A stretch of DNA of 64,000 bases from Prauserella muralis (GTDB lineage: Bacteria > Actinomycetota > Actinomycetes > Mycobacteriales > Pseudonocardiaceae): contig NZ_MASW01000006.1 of NCBI RefSeq assembly GCF_003202285.1, positions 248,001 to 312,000 of the forward strand, in the 5' to 3' direction. The translations under genes were made by a program, and so were the position numbers. The first letter of the stretch is position 1, and each line of letters opens with the position of its first letter. Below are positions 6,478-14,478 of the stretch, one piece after another. The notes beneath the pieces are model-generated. The model was not told the origin of the DNA, made no database searches, and saw only the letters and a list, made by a program, of their open reading frames with translations.

Positions 6478-8307
6478 TCAGTGTCCGGCCTCTTGCCAGT
6501 TGCGCCCCGGCTTGCCGCCGTCGACGGGGAAATGCACAGCCATCCCCGATCCGTCGGGCGGCTGCCACGTGGTCTCCATGCACCGTTTGATGAGCGGGAC
6601 CCAGTAGTCGACCTCCGCGGCGGGCACGCTGAAGACCAACGCGTCGTGAACTTGGATCTTCAGCATTCGGATTAGGCGAAGGTCCGTCCGTGCCATGCGG
6701 ATTAGACCGTCCACAATGATCTCCCGTGTTCCCGATTGGCCGTAGAGCGCGGGCGCCTGCGTGAATTCCTTGTCCTTGTCGACGACCATCCGTCGACCCC
6801 ACGCGTTCGTCACGTAGCCGCGACGACCCTCGCGGATCACCCGCTTTTTCCACTTCTCGACCTGTCGGTACTCGGAGCGCATCGCGTTGACGAACCGCTC
6901 CGAGACGGAGATATCCACTTTCGCGTTCGCGGCCAGCGTGCGGGGGCCTGCGTTGTACGAGTAGGCGTGGTTCTGCGCCTTCGCCAGTTGGCGGTAGTGG
7001 GCGGTGTGCGGGTCGTTCTTATCCTCGCCGACGAACTCTCGGCCCCACACGATCCACGCGGTGATGAGGTGCGCGTCAGCGCCGGGGGCGAACCGCTCGG
7101 CGAAAGCCGCGTCTCCCGAGTAGGCGGCCACGATGCGGGCGTCCGCCTGCGACAGGTCCAGCTCGACGAGGACGTGGTCCTCGTGGTCCGGGAGGTAATA
7201 CGCCTTCTCCACCGCTCCCGCGCCGCGGGAGGTCCACACGGTCAGGCCCGGGTTCGTCGTGGACTTCCGGCCGGAACGCTGGAGGGTCGAAATCTCCGGG
7301 TGGACAAATCCGTCGGGCTGGACGCAGTCGAGGGCAGACTGAGCCAGCGGCCGGAGCCCGCCGAGAGCCGACACGGCGCGGGCCAGCTCGAGTGCCTCCT
7401 CCGACTTGTCCTCCGCGGCCTCCAGGATGCCTTTACCGCCGAACGAGGGGCGGTCGGTCGGCTTGCCATCCTTGCCCTTCGTCCGCGGTAGCTCGTCCAG
7501 GGAGATCCCGACGTCCTCGAGGGCGCGGGCGAGGGCCTCTTTCCCGGCCTTCGTGGCGAGCGGCTTCTTCCCCGTCTTCGGCAGGCCGTAGCGGTCCGAG
7601 AGGAATTCCTTGTACTCGGCGGCCTTTCGCTCCATCTCCTCCGCCCGAGCGCGGGCGGCGTCGACGCCCAGGCGTACGCCGTTGCGCTCGTTCTGCGCGT
7701 CGATCGCGGCGTTGATCTGCTCGCGCATCTCGTAGTCCCCGGCGGGGCCGAGCTGGAGCAGACGGCGGGCGACGTTGCGCGAGGCGAGGACGTCGTGGAC
7801 GAGGTAGTCGCGATACTCGGGGTCGTCGACCGGGATCTGCCCGAACCCACCGTACTTCTCGGCGAGCGCAGCGAGATCCGCGGACTTGCCAGGGACTCCG
7901 AGTTGGTACGCCTGCTCGTCCAGCTTGAACCAGAGTTTCGCCTCGGCGGGCTTGCGCGCGTATGCGAGTTTGCCGAAGCGGTTCACGTAGGAGTACGGGG
8001 CCGGGTGGTGGAGCGTGGCGTGAGTCCACGTGTCCAGCACCCGGCCCTCGAGGGCCATCTCCAGCGGCTCTATGGAGTCTTTGCCGAATATGACCGTTAG
8101 GTCGAACTGGTGAATGTTGTGTCCGACGACGACGTCCGCCGAGCGGATGCGCTCGCGCATCTCCTCGAGGTCGTCGGTCAAGACGACGTCCCCGTCCTGC
8201 CCCCACGCATAGCCACCTAGGCGGAACATCTTCTCGGGCGTAAGTGTCCACTTTAGGTCGACGGAGTCCGTTTCGATGTCGAAGAACAGCGCGCGTTGGC
8301 GCGGCAT
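6478..8307 (-). CDS. Family A DNA polymerase with N-terminal exonuclease domain
   Basis: A 609-residue replicative-type phage polymerase. The N-terminal DEDD exonuclease starts FFDIETD (Asp10, Glu12). The polymerase domain shows motif A as LDLSQADARIVAAYSGD, motif B around KAQNHAYSYNAG, and motif C as IQVHDALVFSV near residue 553. Motif A has LSQAD where most family A enzymes have YSQIE, and motif C has HDA instead of HDE, variants seen in phage enzymes. It extends primers made by the nearby primase-helicase. There is no 5' nuclease domain. It directly abuts the upstream small gene (stop then ATG). Confidence 0.93.
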   Translation of the reverse strand: MPRQRALFFDIETDSVDLKWTLTPEKMFRLGGYAWGQDGDVVLTDDLEEMRERIRSADVVVGHNIHQFDLTVIFGKDSIEPLEMALEGRVLDTWTHATLHHPAPYSYVNRFGKLAYARKPAEAKLWFKLDEQAYQLGVPGKSADLAALAEKYGGFGQIPVDDPEYRDYLVHDVLASRNVARRLLQLGPAGDYEMREQINAAIDAQNERNGVRLGVDAARARAEEMERKAAEYKEFLSDRYGLPKTGKKPLATKAGKEALARALEDVGISLDELPRTKGKDGKPTDRPSFGGKGILEAAEDKSEEALELARAVSALGGLRPLAQSALDCVQPDGFVHPEISTLQRSGRKSTTNPGLTVWTSRGAGAVEKAYYLPDHEDHVLVELDLSQADARIVAAYSGDAAFAERFAPGADAHLITAWIVWGREFVGEDKNDPHTAHYRQLAKAQNHAYSYNAGPRTLAANAKVDISVSERFVNAMRSEYRQVEKWKKRVIREGRRGYVTNAWGRRMVVDKDKEFTQAPALYGQSGTREIIVDGLIRMARTDLRLIRMLKIQVHDALVFSVPAAEVDYWVPLIKRCMETTWQPPDGSGMAVHFPVDGGKPGRNWQEAGH

Positions 8308-8448
8308 TCAGCCCTCCTCGTTGGCGCGGGCGTAGATGTCCTCGACCACCTCGACGCGGTGCCCGTACAGCGGCGACGACCAGGTGTCGACGTCGGCCAG
8401 CAGGCGCTCGAGGCGGGACCCGGACATGAGGGCGTCGGCGTTCGGCAT
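8308..8448 (-). CDS. 46-residue hypothetical protein preceding the polymerase
   Basis: Starts at ATG 8448 behind GGGAG and ends with its stop directly touching the polymerase start codon, so the two are probably co-translated. The protein is acidic and helical (SRLERLLADVD..., VEVVEDIYARANEEG). It has no motif I recognise. An element of the AAGGACCCGG/GGGTGTAG type lies about 40 bp upstream and may drive this gene and the polymerase. Confidence 0.5.
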   Translation of the reverse strand: MPNADALMSGSRLERLLADVDTWSSPLYGHRVEVVEDIYARANEEG

Positions 8449-8488
8449 GGTTGCTCCCGTGGTTCGTGTTCTCGGTGTCTGAGTAGGT

Positions 8489-8517
8489 AAGGACCCGGGA
8501 GCGCGCCGGGTGTAGCC
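8489..8517 (-). promoter_or_regulatory. Two-block phage promoter motif, copy A
   Basis: AAGGACCCGG-N9-GGGTGTAGCC on the plus strand, read leftward as GGCTACACCC-N9-CCGGGTCCTT. The same blocks with identical spacing occur at 14363-14391 and 15722-15750. It lies in the gap between the primase-helicase gene and the polymerase unit, so it is likely a promoter or operator for the latter. Confidence 0.5.
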
Positions 8518-8533
8518 CGACCGGCGAGGAATT

Positions 8534-8566
8534 CCGGGGCGTCGCGCGAAACGCACGGCGCCCCGG
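8534..8566 (-). terminator. Hairpin after primase-helicase gene
   Basis: CCGGGGCG (8534-8541) pairs with CGCCCCGG (8559-8566) around a GC-rich loop, just past the primase-helicase stop. It lacks a clear T-run, so it could be a weak terminator or an RNA-processing hairpin. Confidence 0.4.
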
Positions 8567-8572
8567 ACTCGG

Positions 8573-11161
8573 CTAGGCCTTCGGCTCCGCCGCCTTCTCC
8601 TCCTCGGTTAGCCACCGCAGACCCACCCACGCAGTGAAGCGGGTGGGGAGGGACGTCACCGGTCCGCGCGAGGAAACCGTGACGGCCTTCTCGTTTCGCC
8701 GGGTGAGCTTCTTACGCACGTTGCGACAGCCCGGCAGAGTCGCAAGACGGGTCGCGACGTACTGGTCCGAGACAGGCTGCTTGCCGAGGGACTCGAGGTG
8801 CTCGTTATAGACCTCGAGCAGCTCGGCCGACGACACGGCGTAGCCGCGTTTTGCCTCCATCTCCTGCGCGAAGAACGACCCGAACACGTCCGACTCCAGC
8901 CGCCATGACTCCGTTTCGCGGGCCACGGACTCCGGCAGAGCGCCGCACTTCTGCCCCCGTTCCCAATACAGCCGGGCCCCCTCGACGATCCACGCGAGGG
9001 CGGCCTTCTGCACTTCGATGTCGCGCGAGAGCGCGTGCTTCACCACCGGGTCCGCGCGACGCTCCGTCTCGTCCTCGAGTGGCTCACCCTCGAACTTGTA
9101 GGTGTACGGCCACGGGACCGCGATCAGTCGGCGCCAGGTACCCCGGTCGTTCTCAAGCACCTGCGGTCGGTGGTTGGCGTTGACGACGATCGAGTGCGAG
9201 GCGTCGAACGTGACGTTGTTCTGACGCATGAGTCGGGCCGTGATCTTCGACGTGCCCACGAGCTTCTTAATCGTCGCCGGGCGGAGGACCTGCGCCTCCG
9301 GCAGCTCCTCAAGCACGGCCCAGCGGGCGCCGCGAAACACCATCTTCTCGGTGCCGTGGTCGTCCTTCCCGCCGAGGACGGCCTTGTCGTGGAGGAATAC
9401 CGCGTAGTCTCCGAGCCCGTTCAGCAGTGCGTCGGTGAGGGTGGACTTTCCGTTCGAGCCGCCGCCGAAACAGAACATCATCGTGTCGTCGTTGGTCGGG
9501 AACCCGTAGGCACCCTCCCCGGCCTTGAGCTGGAGCCACTCCTCGACCCCGGGGGCGAAGGATTCCCGGGCGCGGTTCCACAGGTCGTGGTGGGCTCCGG
9601 GCACGTACGGAACGTGCGTCGTCTTCGTGATGTAGTCGGCCGGGTCGTGCCGTCGGATCTCGGCGGTGCGCAGGTCGACCGTCCCGGACGGCGTGTTCAG
9701 GAGGTGCGGGTCGGCGTCGAGGTCGGAGGCCCGGACGTAGATCCGGCCCGGGTCGGCCTCGACGTAGCGCATCACGAGGTCGTGGTCCCGGCCGTTGGCC
9801 AGTGCGTACCACCACCCGGCGGCACGGTCCCATTCCTCCCGCCACTCGTTGACCTCGTCGGCGCGCTTCTGAAGCTCGCGCTCGCGCTGGCCTACGGGTC
9901 CGCTCCCGCGGTCCTCTTTGAGCGCCACCAGCTCCTCCTCGAGCTGCTGCGCCTCCTCGTTGTCCTTCAGCGCGTCGACCATCCGCCGGGCTTCGGCACG
10001 GTTGCGCGCGATCATGCGCCGGACCGCGTGCCGCACCGGCGTGCGCGGGTCCGGGGACCAACGGTCGCCGACCCACTCGTGCCACCCGATGCCGTCCACG
10101 TAGAGGTACCGGCCGACGAGCCCGTCCACCACGACCGGCGCGCACAGGGCGTGAGCCGTCGAGGGGTGGCCGGGCAGGCGTGGCGCCTTGCGGAGTAGGA
10201 GGTCGTCGAGAGGGGTGTCCGGGTCGACGGCCGGGAGGACGTCCTCCTCCGGGACCAGCTCCCACGGGTGGGCGAGACCCTTTGTGACGCCGTCCGCGAT
10301 CCACTGGCGGTCTTCGTCGTCTAGGACGTCCCAATCGACCACGGACAGGACTTGCTCGCCGATGTGCTCGGCCAGTGCGTCCGGGTCCGGCTCGGCGCCG
10401 TCACGGGAGGTGGCGGCCTTCGCGCCCTCGAGCTGCGCCACGCCGACGGCGTAGCCGAAGATCCCCGCGCGCATCCCGCGTCCCGACTCGAGGCGGGCCA
10501 GGCGCTCGGCCACGATCTCCTCGCCCTGTGTCGCCGAGACCTTGTAGGACCCGTGGATCGCGGGGTCGAACTTCGGTCGCTCCGTCTCCTGGCGCGTGGC
10601 GATAATCTCGACCATGCCGGGCGACAGCTCGGGGAGATCCGTCACTGGCACGATCTCGTTCACGAGTGTGTAGACACCCTCGGAGCCCCACACGCGCGTG
10701 GGCGGTGCGATCACGAGCCCGCCGTTCCCGCGGATGTCGATCCCGGGCGCGACGTCCCCGGCGGAGTTTCGGACTCGTCCGGTCGGGTCGCGGTAGAGGC
10801 GGTGGAGTCCGCCGGAGCGCGTGCGGACCATCATCGGGGTTTCCTGCTGCTCCGGGAGCTTCTCCCACTCCTCGAGGCCGTTCTTCCCTTCGCCTGTGTC
10901 GAGATCGATCGCGACGACGCCGGACTTTCCGCAGTCGATCGCGATCCCCTTCATGCCGCGGCGCGGGGTCGCGAACCACTCCCGGACCTTCTCCGGGTCG
11001 ACTGTGGACTCCTCGTTCCACCCCTCCGCGCGGGGGAACGGTATCGTCAGGCGCTTCTTACCCTTCTCCTCGTCGTAGGAGACGGTCAGCGGGAAGACGT
11101 AATAGCCCTTCGAGACGTACTCGAGCCCGTACTCCAGCAGACGCTTTTGGTTGGTCGCCAA
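8573..11161 (-). CDS. Bifunctional primase-polymerase / SF3 helicase
   Basis: An 862-residue replication protein. Residues about 10-200 form a primase-polymerase domain (PFPRAEGWN, then VVAIDLDTGEGKNG at 82-95, and MMVRTRSGGLHRLY). A central linker leads to a D5/poxvirus-type superfamily 3 helicase with Walker A GGGSNGKST near residue 567, an acidic ARWAVLEELPE motif B and an SIVVNANHRPQV sensor. Such proteins prime and unwind DNA at phage forks. TTG 11161 is used with GGAGG nine bases upstream. It is the first gene of the core replication set, followed after a gap by the DNA polymerase. Confidence 0.9.
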   Translation of the reverse strand: MATNQKRLLEYGLEYVSKGYYVFPLTVSYDEEKGKKRLTIPFPRAEGWNEESTVDPEKVREWFATPRRGMKGIAIDCGKSGVVAIDLDTGEGKNGLEEWEKLPEQQETPMMVRTRSGGLHRLYRDPTGRVRNSAGDVAPGIDIRGNGGLVIAPPTRVWGSEGVYTLVNEIVPVTDLPELSPGMVEIIATRQETERPKFDPAIHGSYKVSATQGEEIVAERLARLESGRGMRAGIFGYAVGVAQLEGAKAATSRDGAEPDPDALAEHIGEQVLSVVDWDVLDDEDRQWIADGVTKGLAHPWELVPEEDVLPAVDPDTPLDDLLLRKAPRLPGHPSTAHALCAPVVVDGLVGRYLYVDGIGWHEWVGDRWSPDPRTPVRHAVRRMIARNRAEARRMVDALKDNEEAQQLEEELVALKEDRGSGPVGQRERELQKRADEVNEWREEWDRAAGWWYALANGRDHDLVMRYVEADPGRIYVRASDLDADPHLLNTPSGTVDLRTAEIRRHDPADYITKTTHVPYVPGAHHDLWNRARESFAPGVEEWLQLKAGEGAYGFPTNDDTMMFCFGGGSNGKSTLTDALLNGLGDYAVFLHDKAVLGGKDDHGTEKMVFRGARWAVLEELPEAQVLRPATIKKLVGTSKITARLMRQNNVTFDASHSIVVNANHRPQVLENDRGTWRRLIAVPWPYTYKFEGEPLEDETERRADPVVKHALSRDIEVQKAALAWIVEGARLYWERGQKCGALPESVARETESWRLESDVFGSFFAQEMEAKRGYAVSSAELLEVYNEHLESLGKQPVSDQYVATRLATLPGCRNVRKKLTRRNEKAVTVSSRGPVTSLPTRFTAWVGLRWLTEEEKAAEPKA

Positions 11162-11192
11162 CGGGGTTAACCTCCAGAGTGGTTGTTCGGTG

Positions 11193-11777
11193 TCAGGCGC
11201 CGGGTCGCTCGCCGAACTCGAAGCGGGCGCGCTGCGCGGCGCGGGCTGCCTTCACGTACCAGTCCGGCGCGGGATAATCGGTCTTGCAACCGCGGAGGAG
11301 ATCCGGGCCGTCGCGGTAGACGTCAGGGTCCCCAGCGGCGGCGACGGTCTCCACCTGCTCCGTGAAGATGTCCCGGGCTCGGTCGAGCGGCCACGGGTAG
11401 GCGTGGAGCGCGTCGCCGTCCAGGGACAGACGCCACGGTCGGCGCGAACCCCCGCGGGGTTGACGGAACACGTCGGGAGCCAGCAGGACATCGTGGCCTT
11501 GCCCGGATAGGTAGGCTGCGGCGTTTAAAGCCTTCGCCTTCTCGGCGGGCTTCCACTCGCCCTTCACCTCGACGTAGAGCCCTAGGTCCGGGAGGTAGAA
11601 ATCCGGGAGGTACGGGGCCCGTGGCGGCGCCCACCCCGGTATGAACGATGTCGGGACAAGGATTCCCTCGGGCTCATACCGAAAGTCAATACCGGCGTTG
11701 TCGAAGAACACGGCCCACCGCGCTTCGAGGCGCGAGCGGAACCGGTAGCCGTCGTACTCGGTTTCGATGTGCTTCAC
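11193..11777 (-). CDS. PD-(D/E)XK nuclease-like protein
   Basis: A 194-residue protein with the layout of a restriction-endonuclease-fold nuclease: FRSRLEARWAVFFDNAGIDFRYEPE (helix with Glu, then strand), LPDFYLPDLGLYVEVKGEW giving the PD...E-X-K triad, and a following helix. Phage enzymes of this type resolve branched DNA or degrade DNA ends. GTG 11777 is selected because GGAGGAG precedes it and it forms a GTGA overlap with the upstream gene. The C-terminal 60 residues are variable. Confidence 0.75.
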   Translation of the reverse strand: MKHIETEYDGYRFRSRLEARWAVFFDNAGIDFRYEPEGILVPTSFIPGWAPPRAPYLPDFYLPDLGLYVEVKGEWKPAEKAKALNAAAYLSGQGHDVLLAPDVFRQPRGGSRRPWRLSLDGDALHAYPWPLDRARDIFTEQVETVAAAGDPDVYRDGPDLLRGCKTDYPAPDWYVKAARAAQRARFEFGERPGA

Positions 11778-11953
11778 GATCTCCTCCACACGACGTCGGC
11801 GCCGCGGGCGACGGCGGTCGTGATCGCGGACAGCAGGGACGGCCAGTCATGGCGCCCCGGGGCGGACGGGGCCAGCTCGACAACGTCGCCCCGGGCGAGC
11901 TGTCGGAGATCTCCCGGGGACGGCGCGCGGTCGTGCGAGATGAGGACCGTCAC
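11774..11953 (-). CDS. 59-residue hypothetical protein
   Basis: A short frame whose GTG start (11953) overlaps the stop of the upstream gene and whose stop overlaps the GTG start of the nuclease gene. This is the same GTGA linkage seen throughout the operon, which supports it being real. The sequence starts VLISHDRAPSPGDLRQLARG and continues through a helical WPSLLSAITTAVARGADVVW. It is soluble, with no motif. Function unknown. Confidence 0.55.
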   Translation of the reverse strand: MTVLISHDRAPSPGDLRQLARGDVVELAPSAPGRHDWPSLLSAITTAVARGADVVWRRS

Positions 11954-12252
11954 GGGCGCCCGGTCCGGAGGGTCTGCTGGTGGAGCGCGACCAGGTGGCG
12001 CGCCTCGCGGGCCGCGGTGAAGTGCCCGACCTTCTCGAGGTGGTCAGCGAACTTCGCGAGCGAGAACGTCGAGAAGGCGAAGGCGTACCGTCGGGTGTCC
12101 GCCATGTGCGTCTCGAAGCACTCGGACGACGGCGGCTCCTCGGGTTTCTCAGGGTTCGACGCGGGGGCGGGCTCGTCCATCAACCGGCGGGCGGACGTCT
12201 CCGTGAGCGAGTACGTCATGTGGACCAGGTCGGCGAGCGGGTTCACGGTCAT
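11950..12252 (-). CDS. Hypothetical phage protein
   Basis: A 100-residue protein starting at ATG 12252, inside the stop of the previous gene (ATGA). The N-terminal part is followed by a proline/glutamate-rich linker (EPAPASNPEKPEEPP) and a C-terminal helical domain FSTFSLAKFADHLEKVGHFTAAREARHLVALHQQ. No catalytic motif is visible. It is part of a chain of small overlapping early genes. Confidence 0.55.
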   Translation of the reverse strand: MTVNPLADLVHMTYSLTETSARRLMDEPAPASNPEKPEEPPSSECFETHMADTRRYAFAFSTFSLAKFADHLEKVGHFTAAREARHLVALHQQTLRTGRP

Positions 12253-12434
12253 TCGATCACCTCGAAGTAGTCGGACACGGTGGCCTTGAGCCATTCGTGG
12301 TGGGCGTCTGCGGCGCAGTCGGTGACGACGTCCGGGTGGGCTTCGTCGCTGCACGGGAGGTCTGAGTACGCCTCGACGAGGTAGTCCTGTCCGGTGTACT
12401 CGTTGTGGATCTTCAGGACGTGGCGCGCCTTCAC
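12249..12434 (-). CDS. Small hypothetical protein
   Basis: A 61-residue protein. GTG 12434 is chosen because it overlaps the upstream stop as GTGA and has GAGGG at normal spacing; another start at 12455 is possible. The sequence RHVLKIHNEYTGQDYLVEAYSD looks like a small beta-sheet, then an acidic helix ending SDYFEVIE. Two cysteines (SDLPCSDE, TDCAAD) are too far apart for a clear metal site. Function unknown. Confidence 0.5.
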   Translation of the reverse strand: MKARHVLKIHNEYTGQDYLVEAYSDLPCSDEAHPDVVTDCAADAHHEWLKATVSDYFEVIE

Positions 12435-12595
12435 AGTGCGCCCTCGGTGTGCCATCGCTGCGCCGCGGCCGTGACGGTCAAGGGCTCCCGCCCGGCGGCC
12501 CGGGTGGAGTCGACGTGCGCCGCGTAGGCGGTCGCGAAGGCGTGGCGTGCTTCGGCGTCCATCGTGGACAGCACGGAGCGGACGAGGTGCGTCAT
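12431..12595 (-). CDS. 54-residue helical protein
   Basis: Starts at ATG 12595 behind AGAGAGGAA. The protein is short and helical (LVRSVLSTMDAEARHAFATAYAAHVDSTRAAG, then LTVTAAAQRWHTEG), with no metal or catalytic motif. It is the first gene after the tRNA-like element in transcription order. Function unknown. Confidence 0.5.
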   Translation of the reverse strand: MTHLVRSVLSTMDAEARHAFATAYAAHVDSTRAAGREPLTVTAAAQRWHTEGAL

Positions 12596-12624
12596 GCGGG
12601 GTTCCTCTCTGTGTACGCGTGAAG

Positions 12625-12668
12625 GCCCCACGCCGGGCGGAGTCGAAGCTCGACGCCGGGCGTGGGGC
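12625..12668 (-). terminator. Strong hairpin just 3' of the tRNA-like gene
   Basis: GCCCCACGCC (12625-12634) pairs perfectly with GGCGTGGGGC (12659-12668); after one mismatch four more pairs extend the stem. It begins one base after the CCA of the tRNA-like gene. No U-tract follows, so it may be a termination or 3'-processing signal. Confidence 0.55.
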
Positions 12669-12753
12669 TGGTGCGCGGCCGGGGGTCGAACCCGGATCTC
12701 TCCGAACCGCCCCGTCACCGGGATTCGGGGGCTCTACCGTTGAGCTACCGCGC
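12669..12753 (-). tRNA. tRNA-like gene with encoded CCA, anticodon unclear
   Basis: On the minus strand, a GCGCGG/CCGCGC acceptor stem, a canonical D arm (GCTC...GAGC), a T arm with TTCGACC loop and a terminal ACCA are present. The region between the D and T arms is 35 nt, 12 longer than in a class I tRNA. It does not fold into a clean 5-bp stem with 7-base loop. The best loop is ATCCCGG (anticodon CCC, glycine), with a bulged stem. The acceptor stem seems to be 6 bp. It may be a degenerate or unusual phage tRNA, or a tRNA mimic. Confidence 0.5.
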
Positions 12754-12762
12754 TGGCCTACA

Positions 12763-13470
12763 TCAGATGGAGGCCGGGCCGTTCACACGCAGGGACGGCA
12801 CGGTGAACGTGCGCCCCGTGTTCGGGCCCTTCTTAATCTCGCGCTCGTCGAACGTGAGCGTCACCGAGGCGGGGCCGCCGTCGGCCTTCTCGAGGGCCTC
12901 CGTCAGCTCCCGCTCGATTGCGGAGAGGCTCGACACGAGCGACCATCCGGAGGTGGAGTACTGGAGGGTCCCCAACTCCGGCATCGCGGCGAGCTGCGCG
13001 CGGAGCTTGATGTCCGGCTTCGGGGCTCGGCCAGCCTGCGCGTCCTTCTTCCACTCGGCGATGGACTCGGGACGCTGGCGCCAGTCCTCGCCGACGGTCG
13101 CGCCCGTGAAGTCCTTGCCCTCGACGATCTTTCGGCCGTCCGTGGCGTAGACGAGGCCGCCCTGTCCGTAGTAGGCGAACCGCGCCCGAAGGTCGCTCAC
13201 CTGGTGGACGAGCAGCTCGACCTCCGAGGTGTCGGAAACGATCCTGTGGTCGTCGCCCTTGTCGACCTCCAGCTCCTCGACCTCGCCGCCGAAGCGCTCC
13301 GCGATCGCGGAGGCTACGGTCGGGTCGTCGGTGGTGAACACGAGCGTCGTCGAGGCCACGGGGCGGTTATCCTCCTGATACCCGCCCTTGATGCGTCCGA
13401 CGATGTCGCTCGTCGGCTGCGTGGTCGTGCGTTCCTTCGGGGCGTCGTCGTAGTCGAAGATGTCCAGCAT
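12763..13470 (-). CDS. Candidate Gp3-like recombination directionality factor
   Basis: A 235-residue protein. The start VGRIKGGYQEDNRPVASTTLVFTT, then PTVASAIAERFGGEV, later RAQLAAMPELGTLQYSTSGWSLVSSL and the end GRTFTVPSLRV give an order I associate with the Gp3-like family. That family includes the phage phiC31 directionality factor, which makes a serine integrase run the excision reaction. The prophage carries a large serine integrase and needs such a partner, which supports the call. Alternatives are a single-strand annealing accessory or another DNA-binding protein. Assignment is from memory of the family pattern. Confidence 0.55.
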   Translation of the reverse strand: MLDIFDYDDAPKERTTTQPTSDIVGRIKGGYQEDNRPVASTTLVFTTDDPTVASAIAERFGGEVEELEVDKGDDHRIVSDTSEVELLVHQVSDLRARFAYYGQGGLVYATDGRKIVEGKDFTGATVGEDWRQRPESIAEWKKDAQAGRAPKPDIKLRAQLAAMPELGTLQYSTSGWSLVSSLSAIERELTEALEKADGGPASVTLTFDEREIKKGPNTGRTFTVPSLRVNGPASI

Positions 13471-13530
13471 TGAGTAGGGGTTCCTCTCGGTCGGAGTGGA
13501 GGGTGAGGGGTGCGGTGGGGGTGGGGTGGC

Positions 13531-14331
13531 CTACTTGGCCCGGCGCTGCGAGCCGGTCGACAGCTCGGCCGTGCTGTCGTAGTCGGGGTCACCGAGGACA
13601 TCCCCGGACAAAGACTTGACCCAGTCGAACGTGTGGCGCAGGGACAGGAAGTGGTCGAACACCACGCGGTCCGTGCGAACGGGTACGAGCTTCCAGCCCT
13701 CGGGGCGGAGGTGGAAGACTCCGCCCGCGTTGATTGCCGGGACCGGCTCCTCGTCCCCGGCCTGCGTCACGATCTTGTCGGCGTGGCGGTAGGCGGCGAG
13801 CTGGAGTGCGACCTCGGCGTGGACGCCGGAGCGGGTGGTCTTCGTGTCACCAATGACGATCTCGTCGCCAATCCGCGCGATCCAGTCGAATGAGCCCGCG
13901 TAATTGTGGGACTCGCTCCATACCGCTTGCTCCAGGTACAGATACTCGGGCTGGTAGCGGTCGTGGAATTCCGCGATGTGGTCGGCGAATGGCTGGACGT
14001 CGAGCGGCACCCGCTTCGGTGGGGTGCCTCGGGCGTACTGCTCGAAGTAGTCGTGAACCGCGGTCCCGACCTTCGCCGCGTCGCCCGTGGACCTCCTCGG
14101 CGCGCCCTTGACAGCGTCGACCGCGACGTCCCGCTGTCCGTCGAGGAGGAGCTGGACTACCGAGCCGATGTTGTCGACGGTGTACTCCGCGGCCATCTTC
14201 GCGGCCCAGTACATGAGGAAGGGCTTCGGGATCATGTCCACAATGGACGTGACACCAGGGACCTTCTCGCCCGTTTCCTTGTTGACGTAGAAACGGCTGT
14301 CGTTTCGTTTGATCGTGGAGAGTTTCGCCAT
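13531..14331 (-). CDS. RecB/Cas4-like PD-(D/E)XK exonuclease
   Basis: A 266-residue protein. After a small N-terminal strand region, residues about 85-200 hold the nuclease core: AKVGTAVHDYFEQY (His motif), YAGSFDWIARIGDEIVIGDTKTTRSG giving the GxxD...DTK catalytic set, and VALQLAAYRHAD (QxxxY motif). This matches RecB-family exonucleases such as phage recombination exonucleases and Cas4. It likely works in phage recombination or end-processing. An AAGGACCCGG/GGGTGTAG element lies about 30 bp upstream, so it may head its own transcript with the Gp3-like gene. Confidence 0.82.
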   Translation of the reverse strand: MAKLSTIKRNDSRFYVNKETGEKVPGVTSIVDMIPKPFLMYWAAKMAAEYTVDNIGSVVQLLLDGQRDVAVDAVKGAPRRSTGDAAKVGTAVHDYFEQYARGTPPKRVPLDVQPFADHIAEFHDRYQPEYLYLEQAVWSESHNYAGSFDWIARIGDEIVIGDTKTTRSGVHAEVALQLAAYRHADKIVTQAGDEEPVPAINAGGVFHLRPEGWKLVPVRTDRVVFDHFLSLRHTFDWVKSLSGDVLGDPDYDSTAELSTGSQRRAK

Positions 14332-14362
14332 GCGAGCCCTTTCTGTCGGCCTCTAAGGACCC

Positions 14363-14391
14363 AAGGACCCGGGCGGCGCCGGGGTGTAGCC
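14363..14391 (-). promoter_or_regulatory. Two-block phage promoter motif, copy B
   Basis: AAGGACCCGG-N9-GGGTGTAGCC, with the same spacing as copies A and C, about 30 bp upstream of the RecB-like gene. An extra GGGTCCTT half-word abuts it. Downstream similarity with copy A extends to an AGGAATT word. Confidence 0.5.
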
Positions 14392-14420
14392 ACGAAGCGC
14401 GGAGGAATTTCGCGGACACG

Positions 14421-14463
14421 AAAAAGCCCCGGCCGACCCCTCTACAGGGTGTCGACCGGGGCT
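14421..14463 (-). terminator. Rho-independent terminator
   Basis: On the minus strand, AGCCCCGG... pairs with ...CCGGGGCT over a long stem with a small loop, followed by a TTTTT run (14421-14425). It ends the dNMP kinase/185-residue gene transcript and separates it from the RecB-like transcript. Confidence 0.85.
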
Positions 14464-14478
14464 CCCGGCGTGGTGCGG

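Noticed and set aside
9035-10198. A 387-codon plus-strand frame opposite the primase-helicase
   Set aside because: Antisense shadow; all neighbours and the motif-bearing protein are on the minus strand.
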